A stretch of 64,000 nt of DNA from Diphasiastrum complanatum (taxonomy: Eukaryota; Streptophyta; Lycopodiopsida; Lycopodiales; Lycopodiaceae). This document shows, in pieces, positions 26,001-35,866 of this stretch. Where the stretch lies: assembly GCA_029204225.1 (NCBI GenBank), contig MU832186.1, positions 1-64,000 of the forward strand. The letters are read 5' to 3'. The translations under genes were made by a program, and so were the position numbers. The notes beneath the pieces were generated by a model. The model saw only the letters and a program-made list of their open reading frames with translations, was not told the origin of the DNA and did no database searches. Numbering within the stretch: position 1 is the first letter of the stretch; each line of letters starts with the position of its first letter.

Positions 26001-29000
26001 CTCCATTTTGGATTGACTACTCTGGAGTTAAGGAAATTTTTCTATAATTTTAGATAACCTAAAGGATATAGTATATTATGTTTTGATTGTACTTAATATT
26101 TGCAGGATGCAGGAGTTACCGTCCTAGGTACTGTTCCAAGCATGGTGAAAACTTGGAAAAAGTCAAGCTGCATGGACTTCTTGGATTGGTCTCGCATCAG
26201 GTTGGGTATCGCAACTAAAGAAAGTGATTAGGCATTCTTGTTCAACTTTTCAATGAGAGAATTCATCAATATAAATCTTCTATCCATGCTTAAGTCTTTG
26301 AGTTTCTTTACATACATCAATGAGAAGAGAGAGAAACATTATGTTAATCGTTCTTGGCATACAATTTCTTGCGCAATGATTGTATTGATGGCCAGCCTTG
26401 AAAAACCCTAACTGTTACTAGCTTAGTCCTAATTTGAACTAGTAAAAACTAATTCATGCTTGTAAGCTTTTATTGTCTCTTGGATGGACACACAAATTCT
26501 TTGTTGTAGTCTTAAACTTGTGAAAACACTCACAAAGGCTTTTATGAAAACGTTACAGTAGATTGTCAATTGATTGTTATATTCCAAGTTGAACAAAACA
26601 AATTGACTAGTCTTAGGGAACTGCCTTACAAGCTTGTAAATGGATCTCAGCTCTTCAAGTTGAAGGAAATCGTTGTGGCTATTATCAAAATTCATTAACA
26701 AGGGCCTAATCAAGGGTATATGAGGGAGATAGGTACCTTAGGATTACAAACACGTTGCACTGAGTTTTACGTCTTGGAAGACAACTAAATTAAGAGTCTT
26801 GGAAGGCAACTGAGTTATGAGTGTTTGAAGGTGATTAATAGATTGATCAAATGTGTTCCCTTGGGATTTATCGTGACCTTAATAGTATTTCCCAATTTTG
26901 AAAGTCAGCAAAATCAAACTTCTATCATATTTTTCTTAGACGAGTAGTCCTTTGGAGTCCAATTATGGTCCTTGAGTCACTCAATTCCTAATTACACTTA
27001 ATCATTAGTACATTCAATAATATAGTGCCCTAAAAGTTGAACAATACACTCATCTACCTAATCTATCAATCCCTTTGATAGATCGACTATCCTAGTACTT
27101 TCCTCTTACCTAAGATAATTGACCCTCTCACCATATGGAAGTTGTTAGTGATATGAACATTATATTTGTCCATCTATGTAATTTGGTCTTCAACTACACT
27201 AAGTAATATAGTACATTCGATTACTTACACAGACCCTATAGATGTGGTGACACTACTTAGATGTGAAGTACATTCTTACTTGGCATGCATACATATATTA
27301 TAAATGAGAGAAAATGTTGTTGCAGCTCTACATTATCAAACATAAGCAAAAAATCTATTAATTGCTCAAACTGAAAAATAGACAAATAGTAAATAAATAT
27401 GATCCAAGGTGTAACACTACAAGGAGGTCATTATCAAGTCATTGGCATATTAAGGCTATGGTTCACATTGTAGTTGTAGAGAGATTGTTTTTACTAGATA
27501 ATCCATTTCATTAAGGTGGAATTGCTAGTAACGATTACATCAAACTTTTTGTATGTAGGCATTTTGGAACTACGGGAGAAGCGTCAAGCTTGGATGATGA
27601 TTTATGGTTGAGCGGACAAGCTGGATACAAACCAGTTTATGAAAGTTGTGGTGGTACTGAACTTGGATCAGCATTTGTTCAAGGCTGCCCATTGCAACCA
27701 CAAGCATATGCAACATTTAGTACTCCTTGCATGACCACTTCATTTGTGATCCTGGATGAGTCAAGAAGAGCCTATGTGAGTCTTACCTCAATTGGCCTTG
27801 GACTTTCCCTTTGTGTAGCATTTACTACTGTTGTGACTTTGGCCATTTTAATGAGCTGGCCAACTTATTTGGGCCTTGCATCCCTTTTCATTTGGAGCTG
27901 TCCAAAAAATTGGATCTCAAATTACTTGGCACACAAAATATTGAGCATCCTTTTTGCAAAGTTGTCACAACAATTTGGTACATTGAAAAGGAAAATTGCT
28001 ATATGGTGTTCTAGATAAAGATATAAGTTAAGCAAACATTTTTTTTTGGGAAAATTGAATGTCATCATAATTGAGAGAAAAGTAATTGTACAAGCTTATT
28101 AGTAAGATATACTCTAGCACCCTTTTATTGCTATTTTTGAAATCAACTAGTCATGTTTAGATTACTTTGATGTAAATGGAAGTATAAGGTATCATACAAA
28201 GAGAACAATCAATCAGGTCATTAACCATTTGATGCAAATAGGGATCAGCTCAACATGTAAGTTCTTGCATGAATTTTCATGGGTAGCTTGATAGTCAGAA
28301 CACACAAAAGCATATTATGTGCAAAAATAAGAGAGGCAATGTCATATCATGGAGGGATGGAGAAGGGACTCATGGGAGAGAACTTTACTTTCTACAACCT
28401 ATTAATCCATAATAGAAGGTAATAGTTACCAACGCTGTAAACACATTCTTTTGGGCCTCGAGCCCGATGTTATTTCTTGATGTCATTCCCTAGAATTTGA
28501 GCCCTTTGTTAGTATTTGGACCCTAGAACGTTAGACCTTGTGACTTGGGCCCTAGGGATGCACAATCTAATCTCCATGTTCAAATTTCAGTTATACTCCT
28601 AAACCCTAAGTTCCAAGTGGCAAGTTTCAACTCCACAGTCTCCTTAGCAAGCAGATCCTTGTACCCAGAATATGGTCACAACTTATTGCAGTTCTCTTAA
28701 ACTTCAAACTTGGGTCATTATGTTTTGATACGACAGGTCACAAGAGATTTAATTATCCTGATAGGAAATTGTTTAGCTATTAAGTATCTGTACAGTGAAT
28801 ATGTGACTTGTACATCAGACAGGTTCGAACCGTTTTCCGATTCGAACCTGGCCCGCCGGTTCGAATCTCAAAGAATTGGTTCGAACCGACCGGTTTGAAT
28901 CGACCTGTTCAAATCGGGGTGTAACCTTGCCTGACATGACCATTTCTTTTAGCGAATAGAAATTCTTTCTTGCAAGGTCAAGTGTCCTCTATATGCCAAG

Positions 29001-32000
29001 GTGATCCACACACAGATTGCCATGAATTTTCTGATGACATCTAGCTAGAGGTCTTGGCAAGAAATTCTAGATCTAATGATGAACTTGGGGTGTAGTATCC
29101 CAAGAAATCTCAAAATGACAAAATATCAATGGATTATTTCACAAGGAATGGTGTACTTATCTGGAAGAGAAGGGTAAATGTGCATGACAAGGAGGACAAT
29201 ACAGCCTTTTGCAACAAAAGAGATCTATGAGCACACAATTAACCTTATTTTGGACACCAAGCCATCAAGGCAACAATATTATAAGATGAATTCCAATTAT
29301 GTCGAAAGGGTTCAACAAGAAATGCAGAAACTCTTCATCTATGCTATCGACTATTGTTTATTACTGAGCTCAATCGTGCTGCCTAGAAAGAATGGTAACC
29401 TCCAAAATCTTGATTGCTTCATAATTAAGGACCGGCTAGCAAAATCTATGTGCTACTCACAAGCCAACTGTAGAGAAAATGCAAGCTCACCCTCCAACAA
29501 TCTCTTGCGCATCTAATCATCCTCTACATAGCAGCTATGGTGCCTCATACCTTCATAGCCTACTTCACAAAAGAGTCATAGTGTTTAATCTAGACTAGAG
29601 GATCTCTAGAGCTCGATCTATCCAGGCTTCAACTGAGCAGGCCAAGTGATGCCGAGAACCCCTTTATACAATTAGAGTCCTATACCATATTGTGTAAGGG
29701 TGGTTTTACATGGAGGGGGGTAATTTCAAAGGGCCCAAATACTCCATTTTGATTGGTGGAAGCCACTTCAAGTGGCCTCCCCCCTTTTCACGAGTGGGAG
29801 TTGGCATCGAAAATGCCCGTGGTCCTAGGGCCATTTGTGGGTCCTCTCTCTCCTCCAATAAAAACTGGAAATGCCTTATCTAACCTTATCTAATTTGAAT
29901 TTAGGCATTGAATTCCCTTGCCTCCAAAAGAAAGGGGGTTTCACATGGAATGACCTGGTCTTTCAAATTGGGGAATAAGTGCATATTTTGAAATGACCCT
30001 GGGCCCCTCCATGTGAAACGACCCTAAGTGCTCATGAGATTACTAAGTCCTGAACTGCTAAGTCCTGATGCTCTCATGCATGTCCACTGCAGTGATGCTA
30101 ATAAATATTACTGAGTCCTAGACTCTAGTTATAACCTTACATCTTTGGGCTTCTCTAAGCCGAGGTTCAGGCACTAACCAGCTTAACTAGTTTGGGGCGA
30201 CATAACGAATTTAGCTTTAGTAATTTGGCTGTGGAACAACTTGGTATTATCATGATTCTTTTGGAGACTGTACTCATTGATCTTTCTATTTTCGATACAT
30301 GTGTCTATTTCCTGCATTATGTGTTGTTTCTGTAGCTTTTTTGTTAAGTTGTAATTTGGTTAATTGATATTTTCTTGTGAGGAATTTTACTAACCCCAAC
30401 CACTTTGATGTGAAGTAACTTGTGCAAGAAAACTATAATGTAGGTTTGAATTTCTCTATGTTGGTGCTGGAAGACTAGCTTCATGAAACACTTTGTCAGA
30501 ATTTTTTCTCTGAAAGTGTGTTGTTGGTTTTCAAAATTCATAACAAAAGGACACTGAAATTTGTGCATTTTCCTACAACGCTAGTGTTGACATTCCCAGA
30601 TCTTTGGCAGGAAAATTTGTGCACTTGTATTCTTCATTGTATGACATCTCTTGGAGTTTCATCCTCCTCAAATTATTAGATGTTTTAAGAATGCTAGCTG
30701 AATGAGTTGCTAATGTTGTACATATGTTATCTAATTACAGCCAGATGATCAACCATGCCATGGTGAACTTGCCCTGCTTCCAGCAATGCTTGGAGCATCA
30801 AACAATCTTCTGAATGCTGATCATGATGCGGTTTATTTCAAGGGCATGCCTGCACATAATGGTGTGGTAAGCCCTTCTATTCTTTCCAATAAGGATCATG
30901 GGTGTTTCCCCCCCAATTTTTACAAACTAAGGAATCCAACTTCAACATCCTGAGGTCTAAGGTGTGCTATGTTAAAATTTAAGAAACAGCAGTGCGTAGG
31001 CTTATAAAATTCTTCCAATTAGTTACTACAACTATTTCCACCATGAATATCAACTTGCTTCTCTCATTTCCCTCCAAGTAAAATCATAGAATTTGGAAAG
31101 CTGTTGACTTTCAGCAGTGTAAATGCTCGCCATAATTCTTTTCCTGATCCAGTTGCATGATCTCCATTCCATTCTCAGTCTCTAAAATAACGATGTCCAA
31201 TTCATTAAAAACACTTTTCACTACCACCTTAGGTTCTTGTCGTAAAAAACGGACCACCTTACTCTAGAAAATGCTTCAAAATTGGTTATTTCTGTTAGAA
31301 TCTCGCTTTAGAACACTTTCCCCCCTACGTTGATTAGCAATTTTGAGCGAACATTAAGAATAGATTTTAAACTTTTTGAACTAAAATAGAAATCCATTCC
31401 ATGGTGGAAAACTGCCCGATAAACTGTACATTCCATTCCATAATCAGAAAATTTAGATGTTGTGCACTCCTGGTAAAGATTTAACTTTTTCATTGAATCA
31501 GTTTATTGAGCCTGTTTTACAGCACATCTTACAACCTTTCTGCATAAGAGCCAGTAATTCATTAACTTTTAATAGGGAAATGTTTTTTATATAGACTTTC
31601 ACTGGTGGTAATTTTTAAGGTTAAGTCCCTTTCGGGCTTTCTATAACTTCTCAATGACCCTTACCACTAGAAAGACGGTTCTCCAATACATAATAGTACC
31701 TGTAGTCTTTGCAGTCATAACCCAGAAATCATCTCAATGTTCTTTTCTATTCACATTGCATAAGCTTTTTAAACTTGGTCTTTCCTATCAGTCAAGTATA
31801 TGTACTGGGTTCCAATGAATTTTGTCATCTCATTTTTCATTTGCTAGCCATTATTTCCTTCATTTCGGCTGCCTTGAAAAGGTCAGCTGTTTTTCCTGAT
31901 TAGTCAAAGGTGACAAAGTCTATTAAGGTTTTGTGTGAAAGGTGCTTGTGTGATTTAGTATACTGCAAGTCACATGATGTGGCAAATGTGGACACTAACT

Positions 32001-33121
32001 TAGAGCTGTAACATTCAATGCATAAGATATTGAAGGGGAAGCGTTAAACAGCCATTCTTCAATTTTAATTTGATTGAACTCAACTTTTTAATAGTACTTC
32101 TGTTGCTTTATCTTAACGTGATCCACTCCTTGTTCTCAATTATCAAAACTGCACTTTCCAATGAAAAGATGGTGACATTTGGAATGTAATTAACAGATTC
32201 TCCGGAGGCATGGTGACTTGTTTGAACGCACAGTCGGTGGCTTCTACAAAGCTCAGGGCCGTTCCGATGACACCATGAACCTTGGTGGCATTAAAGTTAA
32301 TAAATTATCCTGGCCTCCATATGTGCTTACAATACTAATATGTGGCTCGACTTTTTGTATAGCAGTCTTTCTACTATGCTCATGTGGCTCTGTAATATTC
32401 TTACTAACCCATCATATTTTGCTTTCTCCATCTAGATAAGTGCTGTTGAGATAGAGCGAGTCTGCAACACAGCTCATCATAGTGTGCTGGAGACTGCAGC
32501 TATTGGTGTGCCACCTGATGATGGTGGTCCAGAACATCTTGTTATGGTAGTTGTGCTTAAAGATGAGCAGTTAGTTGATACAGCTGTTCTCAAAAAATCC
32601 TTTTCATCAGCAATTCACTCCAGATTAAACCCCTTGTTCAAGGTACAAAAGTTTCTGTTTTGCAGCGTTATAATTTTTATGGCTATTAGGAAATTTATGG
32701 CATTATTAACCATCAAATTTTGCCTCTACATGAATCTCAATCTCCGTTGACATCTAGTCTTTCAAGGTCTAAAAATCTTGTACACCAAATGAAGCTTTTC
32801 AAAGTACTTAAAATCTCAAGGTCTGGAATGTCATTCATTGATTTCAACACATTCTTAGTAGCTGAATGTAAATGTATATTGAATATATAATTTAAGCCAG
32901 ATTTTGATATACTTCTCAGGCTGTGGTTCTGAGCGCAATGTATAGAAACTAAGTAGTAAAGTAAGGCCTAACAAGTGCCTGATTTCTGTTTGGTTGGTAT
33001 ACAGGTTAGTTCTGTTGTCATTGTGCCAGATTTTCCACGCACAGCCTCAAACAAGGTCATGCGAAGAGTCCTCAGATCCAATCTCAGAAAACTCGGAAAC
33101 TCGCCAAAGTGCAGACTATAG
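5972..33121 (+). CDS. AAE18: Acyl-activating enzyme 17/18-like (peroxisomal acyl-CoA synthetase), 14 exons
   Basis: An AMP-forming acyl-CoA synthetase that would activate a carboxylic acid to its CoA thioester through an acyl-adenylate. In Arabidopsis, AAE18 is a peroxisomal member linked to beta-oxidation of 2,4-DB. Exons: 5972-6239, 6475-6603, 11230-11480, 14610-14814, 15015-15055, 17801-17929, 18092-18165, 25531-25751, 26106-26200, 27559-27775, 30741-30866, 32197-32295, 32436-32642, 33005-33121. Bridging two frame breaks, the product is about 726 residues, the usual length for this subfamily. Signature motifs: [13 protein letters not shown] (nucleotide loop, about residues 360-372), CGGTELG (about 500), [13 protein letters not shown] (hinge region, about 607-619) and [14 protein letters not shown] with the C-terminal catalytic lysine (about 698-711). 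The tail Cys-Arg-Leu resembles a type 1 peroxisomal signal. Exon 1 (G5 run, 6087-6091) and exon 2 (A5 run, 6578-6582) each lack a base relative to the conserved frame, so the gene is either inactivated or affected by sequence errors. The exact substrate cannot be read from sequence. Confidence 0.92.
6475..6603 (+). CDS. AAE18: AAE exon 2, with frame break
   Basis: Acceptor TTTTGCAG|AG. Encodes [20 protein letters not shown], a conserved part of the N-terminal acetyl-CoA-synthetase-like domain. At the A5 run 6578-6582 the frame must change so that FSAEHPE joins exon 3 [10 protein letters not shown]. Without a change, the unshifted frame meets a stop soon after the exon 3 junction. Donor GAG|GTAAAG at 6604. 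Confidence 0.85.
7668..8391. mobile_element. Inverted-repeat element with GATCCGGA-type ends
   Basis: The left end begins GTTGCAGGCCACGATCCGGA. The right end closes with CGGATCGCGATCCACTGCAA plus C, so the termini are inverted (GTTGCAG...CTGCAAC). Further in, both ends carry CCCGGAACGC-type blocks in opposite orientation, with AT-rich sequence next to them. The 724-bp unit has no transposase and contains a CT microsatellite. No convincing target-site duplication was found, so the superfamily is uncertain; the layout suggests a non-autonomous DNA transposon. Confidence 0.65.
7959..8028. repeat. (CT)n microsatellite
   Basis: About 70 bp of CT with one phase slip near 7990, lying inside the inverted-repeat element of intron 2. 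Confidence 0.97.
8720..9655 (-). pseudogene. hAT transposase relic (C-terminal half) in AAE intron 2
   Basis: Read on the minus strand, it gives hAT landmarks in order: [19 protein letters not shown] (about 9600-9650), a [20 protein letters not shown] block (about 9420-9480), [14 protein letters not shown] (about 9300-9345) and the dimerisation-domain piece [20 protein letters not shown] (about 9050-9110) followed by LCEMDWSKF. An acidic tail with [10 protein letters not shown] follows around 8840. Stops and frame changes are frequent. It resembles the element at 36045-38858 closely enough to be the same broad family, yet is inserted in the opposite orientation. It lies wholly within an intron, so it should be removed by splicing. 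Confidence 0.75.
11230..11480 (+). CDS. AAE18: AAE exon 3
   Basis: Acceptor TTTTACAG|G, phase 0 in, phase 2 out. Encodes [38 protein letters not shown] and VAVIWRDED: the end of the N-terminal domain and start of the AMP-binding domain. Intact. Confidence 0.95.
11481..14609. other. AAE intron 3 (3.1 kb)
   Basis: GT-AG intron containing the fold-back element 12266-13030. The remaining sequence has no recognisable coding or repeat content apart from a short CTCCGCT/CACTGCT stutter near 13705-13735. Confidence 0.85.
12266..13030. mobile_element. Fold-back element with GTTCCGGAAC-type ends
   Basis: The left end reads GTTGCCCGTTCCGGAACAGA and continues with GTTC/GGAAC units to about 12320. The right end (12970-13025) carries the same GTTCC/GGAAC units inverted. 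Inside is a second, perfect 21-bp inverted repeat (12605-12625 against 12885-12905, core CTGCAGTGGCCA), flanked by TTGGAATCAATGT-like repeats. No transposase frame. The layout parallels the element at 7668, but the palindromic motif differs. Confidence 0.55.
14610..14814 (+). CDS. AAE18: AAE exon 4
   Basis: Acceptor TTGGACAG|C. Encodes [40 protein letters not shown] and [10 protein letters not shown]: adenylation-domain core including the conserved SIADSF region. Donor CAG|GTAAGC. Confidence 0.95.
15015..15055 (+). CDS. AAE18: AAE exon 5 (41-nt micro-like exon)
   Basis: Encodes [13 protein letters not shown] plus the first two bases of a serine codon completed in exon 6. Bounded by AATGCAG and GTGAGA. 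Phase and the family sequence (IVRGG...PLYSRVVDA) fix it despite its small size. Confidence 0.92.
15679..15865 (+). repeat. Dispersed repeat, copy 1 (paired with 43433-43642)
   Basis: Begins GTAACATTCTGAAATAGACT and ends CTTTTGATTTATGTTT-like sequence. The same segment occurs at 43433-43642, same orientation, with indels and substitutions. No coding frame is shared by both copies. Confidence 0.8.
15926..16400 (+). pseudogene. Copia gag N-terminal relic in intron 5
   Basis: The frame from ATG 15926 gives [20 protein letters not shown] and [13 protein letters not shown], matching the copia gag N-terminus (substrate-like LDGxNFxxWKFKM pattern). It stops at 16142, but homology-like sequence continues in frame ([25 protein letters not shown]). 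Later parts are too decayed to follow. It faces the opposite way to the LTR immediately downstream. Confidence 0.65.
16518..16929 (-). mobile_element. Copia LTR with tRNA-Met-type primer site, minus strand
   Basis: On the minus strand the LTR runs from TGTTAGAAAATAATGC (16929) to ATATATCTGACA (16530), about 400 bp, followed at once by TGATATCAGAGC (16529-16518), close to the TGGTATCAGAGC primer site complementary to initiator tRNA-Met. A TATA-like TTTATATAAGG lies near 16690. Terminal TG...CA is present. No internal retroelement sequence of matching orientation follows. Confidence 0.7.
17801..17929 (+). CDS. AAE18: AAE exon 6
   Basis: Acceptor TTTGCAG|C. Encodes [18 protein letters not shown] and [15 protein letters not shown]. 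Ends in phase 2 at AGCAT|GTATGC. Confidence 0.93.
18092..18165 (+). CDS. AAE18: AAE exon 7 (P-loop start)
   Basis: Acceptor TATGTCAG|A. Encodes [20 protein letters not shown] and SGTT; the glycine of the SSGTTGEPK nucleotide-binding loop is split across the following 7.4-kb intron. Confidence 0.94.
19382..19456 (+). repeat. Three tandem 25-bp units
   Basis: Unit GAGAATTGAAATCTATTTCG plus ACCTT, three times head to tail; the third copy has diverged (AAAATCCATTTTG). Confidence 0.92.
19640..20060 (+). repeat. Degenerate GGAAC-rich tandem tract
   Basis: Dozens of near-repeats of TAGGAACA, AGGAATAGGAAC and AACTTAGGAAC on the plus strand give a strongly purine-rich strand. Unit length is irregular (6-12 bp), unlike a clean microsatellite. 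Confidence 0.75.
22505..23160 (+). pseudogene. Ty3/gypsy integrase relic in intron 7
   Basis: Fragments appear in order: NCGPCQ (second half of the zinc-binding HHCC), [18 protein letters not shown] with the first catalytic Asp, [20 protein letters not shown], then after a frame change the C-terminal part [35 protein letters not shown] and [10 protein letters not shown]. The middle region with the second Asp and Glu is scrambled. Reverse transcriptase is absent upstream. A chromovirus-like gypsy origin is plausible from the FAYN/FMLMYG motifs but not proven. Confidence 0.8.
25531..25751 (+). CDS. AAE18: AAE exon 8
   Basis: Acceptor GGTTCTAG|G. Encodes [36 protein letters not shown] and FGKFVQ: the rest of the P-loop and the adenylate-binding region. 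Donor CAG|GTATTT; intron 8 (354 bp) holds nothing notable. Confidence 0.96.
26106..26200 (+). CDS. AAE18: AAE exon 9
   Basis: Acceptor ATTTGCAG|G. Encodes [20 protein letters not shown] and LDWSRI. Donor CATCAG|GTTGGG, phase 2. Confidence 0.95.
26201..27558. other. AAE intron 9 (1.4 kb)
   Basis: AT-rich intron. I see no transposon, repeat or coding relic in it. Confidence 0.8.
27559..27775 (+). CDS. AAE18: AAE exon 10
   Basis: Acceptor TATGTAG|G. Encodes [40 protein letters not shown] and [14 protein letters not shown]: the GGTE substrate/ATP motif region. Donor TAT|GTGAGT. Confidence 0.96.
28822..28905. repeat. Cluster of GGTTCGAACC palindromes
   Basis: At least six copies or near copies (GGTTCGAACC, GATTCGAACC, GGTTCGAATC, GGTTTGAATC) in 84 bp, in both orientations. 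It resembles the sub-terminal arrays of the elements at 7668 and 12266 with another core motif. No partner end was found within the intron. Confidence 0.7.
29196..29480 (+). pseudogene. Ty3/gypsy reverse transcriptase N-terminal relic
   Basis: The open frame here includes [40 protein letters not shown] and [12 protein letters not shown]. This corresponds to the start of gypsy reverse transcriptase, which normally has a conserved H-T-I-D-L...P-x-R-Q and S-P-I-V-x-V-x-K-K-N-G pattern. The catalytic core that should follow is missing or unrecognisable. The same protein region occurs at 55560-55760 in the gypsy element, with different residues, so it is a separate old insertion. Confidence 0.7.
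29698..30024. mobile_element. Tourist-like MITE (PIF/Harbinger type), 327 bp, TAA target duplication
   Basis: Left end GGGTGGTTTTACATGGAGGG and right end CCCTCCATGTGAAACGACCC (written on the plus strand) are inverted copies with few mismatches. TAA flanks both sides (29695-29697 and 30025-30027), the 3-bp TNA duplication typical of PIF/Harbinger. An extra internal copy of the terminal motif (GGGTTTCACATGGAATGACC) lies at about 29936-29960. No coding capacity. Confidence 0.85.
30741..30866 (+). CDS. AAE18: AAE exon 11
   Basis: Acceptor AATTACAG|C. Encodes [20 protein letters not shown] and [15 protein letters not shown]. Donor GTG|GTAAGC. Confidence 0.95.
30867..32196. other. AAE intron 11 (1.3 kb)
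   Basis: No transposon, repeat or coding relic recognised. Confidence 0.8.
32197..32295 (+). CDS. AAE18: AAE exon 12 (hinge region)
   Basis: Acceptor TTAACAG|A. Encodes [20 protein letters not shown] and [11 protein letters not shown], the conserved ATP-ribose-binding and hinge segment joining the large and small domains. Donor AAA|GTTAAT; intron 12 is only 140 bp. Confidence 0.96.
32436..32642 (+). CDS. AAE18: AAE exon 13
   Basis: Acceptor CATCTAG|A. Encodes [31 protein letters not shown] and SRLNPLFK of the small C-terminal domain. Donor AAG|GTACAA; intron 13 (362 bp) shows nothing notable. Confidence 0.96.
33005..33121 (+). CDS. AAE18: AAE exon 14, C-terminus and stop
   Basis: Acceptor TATACAG|G. 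Encodes [20 protein letters not shown], with the C-terminal catalytic lysine in SNK, then [12 protein letters not shown] and the terminal Cys-Arg-Leu before TAG 33119-33121. Confidence 0.96.
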   Translation, partial: VSSVVIVPDFPRTASNKVMRRVLRSNLRKLGNSPKCRL

Positions 33122-35801
33122 TGCATCTATTACCTAGCCTTTAATTTTCTATGCATTCAGGGCAAGTTATTTGAAGATAAAACCTTGCACATGCCAATGC
33201 TGCAGGTTCTCATTGATCTTTTCCTGATACACATTTCTGCAAATGTGCTGTGATCCTCTTGCTCTCTTTGTTTATGACTAATTTATTATAGGCGTATGAT
33301 ACATACCTCGTGATATAGCAACTAATTTTGGGTTCATCCCTATGTGCATGGCTAGCTATGTTCTTGATTAATGAATACAACTTTGATATTCTTTCCAAGT
33401 GAATTGGAAACATACTTTCTGAACAGTAATTGTCTCAGATTCTGCAAGCATGATTTTATGATTCAAACTCGGCAAATTTGATTTGCTGGAAAGATCCATT
33501 GCTTGCAACCTGAAGGAGATACAAGTGGCTTTTCTATTTGTGATGAAATCACGGTTAACATTGGAAGAGAATTTTCCATCTTCAAAAGCTAAAACTATGT
33601 ACTTTTATAAGTTTCTAAAATCCAGGCACTTTTTTTTGGACGACAATCATGTGCACCATCAATCAAACATTATTGTAGGCCATTTTCTGGACATTATTTT
33701 GAGTTGACTCGAAGACCTCTAAACAGCATTGAAGACAATTATGTCTACAAAGCTTTGTTGTTTTGTTTCACCATCAATTCTGCTTTTGTTTGATACATTT
33801 GAGCAATGCTATCTATGCAAACTATAGTTTCTCAGTTGTAAATTTCAAAATAGGATGATTTGATTCTCTTTTATTGTTTCCAAAGCAATCTTAGAGTTGG
33901 ATCTCTTGCTGTGGTTGGTTTCCAGCATGCCAAGCTAGTATGCTGATCAGCATGTGTGTGAACACTGAGAATGCTAGATACTCAAATATTTGCTTGTGGT
34001 GCACTAGCTATGTTTGCAAAGAGAACCAACAACTACTATCCATATGTAGTTCAGAAAGACTATTCAGTGATTATTTAATACACAAGGAGATAATTGTTTT
34101 TCTTAGTTTCTTCTGAAAGATACCCTGACACATTGACGTATATGGATGCCCTGGTGCAGTAAAAATCTGTGACTTGTGTGCATTAACCCGGCTTGCTAAA
34201 GTCTGGAAACAGTTATGGACAGTTTAGATAGAATTCCAGTTGTTACCATGGATATACTTATGAACACATAATCACATACATGGCATCACTTACGAACAAT
34301 GACCATGCAATATGGAATTAATACCATCCTCAAACAGAATGATAAAAGAACATCAAATGCAGCTGATGGCTGATCACCTACAAGTGCCTGCAAGCTCAAA
34401 AATCTCTTGCAAAAAACTCAAAATGAATCAATATCAAAAGCTATGGAATGAATAAGAGCACTCCTACAGATACAATTTTGGAGAACCCTAATGGAACCTT
34501 ATAGGCATAATAGGGCTAAGATTGCCCGCCATCCTTGTCCAGAGACAGGCCCACGTACCTAATTATGGGCACAATGCTCGTAAGCACTATCTTTGATGAC
34601 AATATCATGATTGATGCATTTTTCCTAGTGCGTGGAGGTATGTAATAGTTATGAGCTCATTACATTCACTCGTCGTTCTTTATTACTTATTGTTATGCAT
34701 AAGCAGGCCCCTAGGCCCTTTTTATTCATGTACTGGCCTTTGGCCTCATTTATCCATTTATTAGGTACTTGGCCATATGATATTGGAGTGGGGGCCCTCT
34801 TGTAGGAGGGCATATACTATTTTCCCTCCTTAGGTTAATTGACATTATCTTATCCTCTGGAAGGCTCCCTGAAGGTTCCATTTTAGGGCCTCCTTGTGGG
34901 TATAAGTAGGACCTATTGTCATTCATTTCATAGTTGATGATCCTGACCTCTCTCTTTAGTCTCCTTAAGCATTCTCTTTGCCGCATTCTAGGGTTAGTTC
35001 TTGCTTATGTGCCGCTTTCTTAGCTTAGCTATTGATTTGTTGTAAATCTATTCATAGTTGTAACCATCTTGAATTCGTTTTCAGTTCTAGAAATTAACAA
35101 GCTCTAGTTTTATTTATAGGAAAAAAAATTGTGTATGGGAATTCCTTGTAGGATTCCACAATTTGGCTGAGGAGGGTGGATTGAATACGCTCCAGATGGG
35201 TGGCGACTTGAATGATGGGGTTATTGATAGCCTCTATCAGATAACCGTTGTTAGTCTTCAACCGGATTTCAGGTGTGAGGGACGTCAGATAGGGTTTGAT
35301 GAGGTTAGGGGCTCGGCGGTGGGAGATGGGAGGCCTATCACCCGAGTCTAGAGTTGGTCCACGAGATTTTGAGTGATAAATTTGGGCACTTTCCCAAATT
35401 GTCACCTTCTCCCAAGGACAAAGACTTGCTTGGAGATGGTCTGCTATTGGCAGCTGGTGAAAAGTGAGCTGAGAAAAGGTGTATTCTTAGTAATTGCTTC
35501 TACGTTGATAAGCTCAAGGTATAATCAGCCATGAGCTTTTCTCTCATAATGCAACCAATCTTCAAATACAATGACGTGTTTCAAATTTTTACATTTAAGT
35601 AGATACCCTTCATGTTTTAATACATGCTCTCTAAGCCTGCCCACATGAGGCTTTTTGGGCTTGGTTTGTGGATGTGAACTGGTTGCCTCAACTAGCCAGA
35701 TCTTGGCTGTACAAAAAAGCACATCTTGGTTGTCTTGCCAGAACTGGCTCACAAACTTGCTTCATGTGGGTAAAAGCTAGTTTCCAGTGCTTCTTCACGT
35801 G

Positions 35802-35804
<3 letters not shown>
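33122..35804. other. Region downstream of the AAE gene
   Basis: It begins with the AAE 3' UTR; no clear AATAAA signal was seen. 34550-35100 looks LTR-like (a GGTATAAGTAGG TATA-type box near 34900, then T-rich leader sequence), but no termini or primer site could be fixed, so I do not call it. Short frames at 35163-35351 and elsewhere have no recognised homology. Confidence 0.5.

Positions 35805-35862
<58 letters not shown>
35805..35862. repeat. (CT)n microsatellite
   Basis: 58 bp of nearly pure CT/TC. Confidence 0.97.

Positions 35863-35866
<4 letters not shown>

Larger units (their letters stand above)
27776..30740. other. AAE intron 10 (3.0 kb)
   Basis: GT-AG intron with a GGTTCGAACC cluster (28822-28905), a gypsy reverse transcriptase relic (29196-29480) and a Tourist-like MITE (29698-30024). 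27776-28800 and 30030-30740 show no recognisable content. Confidence 0.85.

Noticed and set aside
34550-35100. LTR-like stretch with a TATA-type box
   Set aside because: No TG...CA ends, primer site or second copy could be identified.
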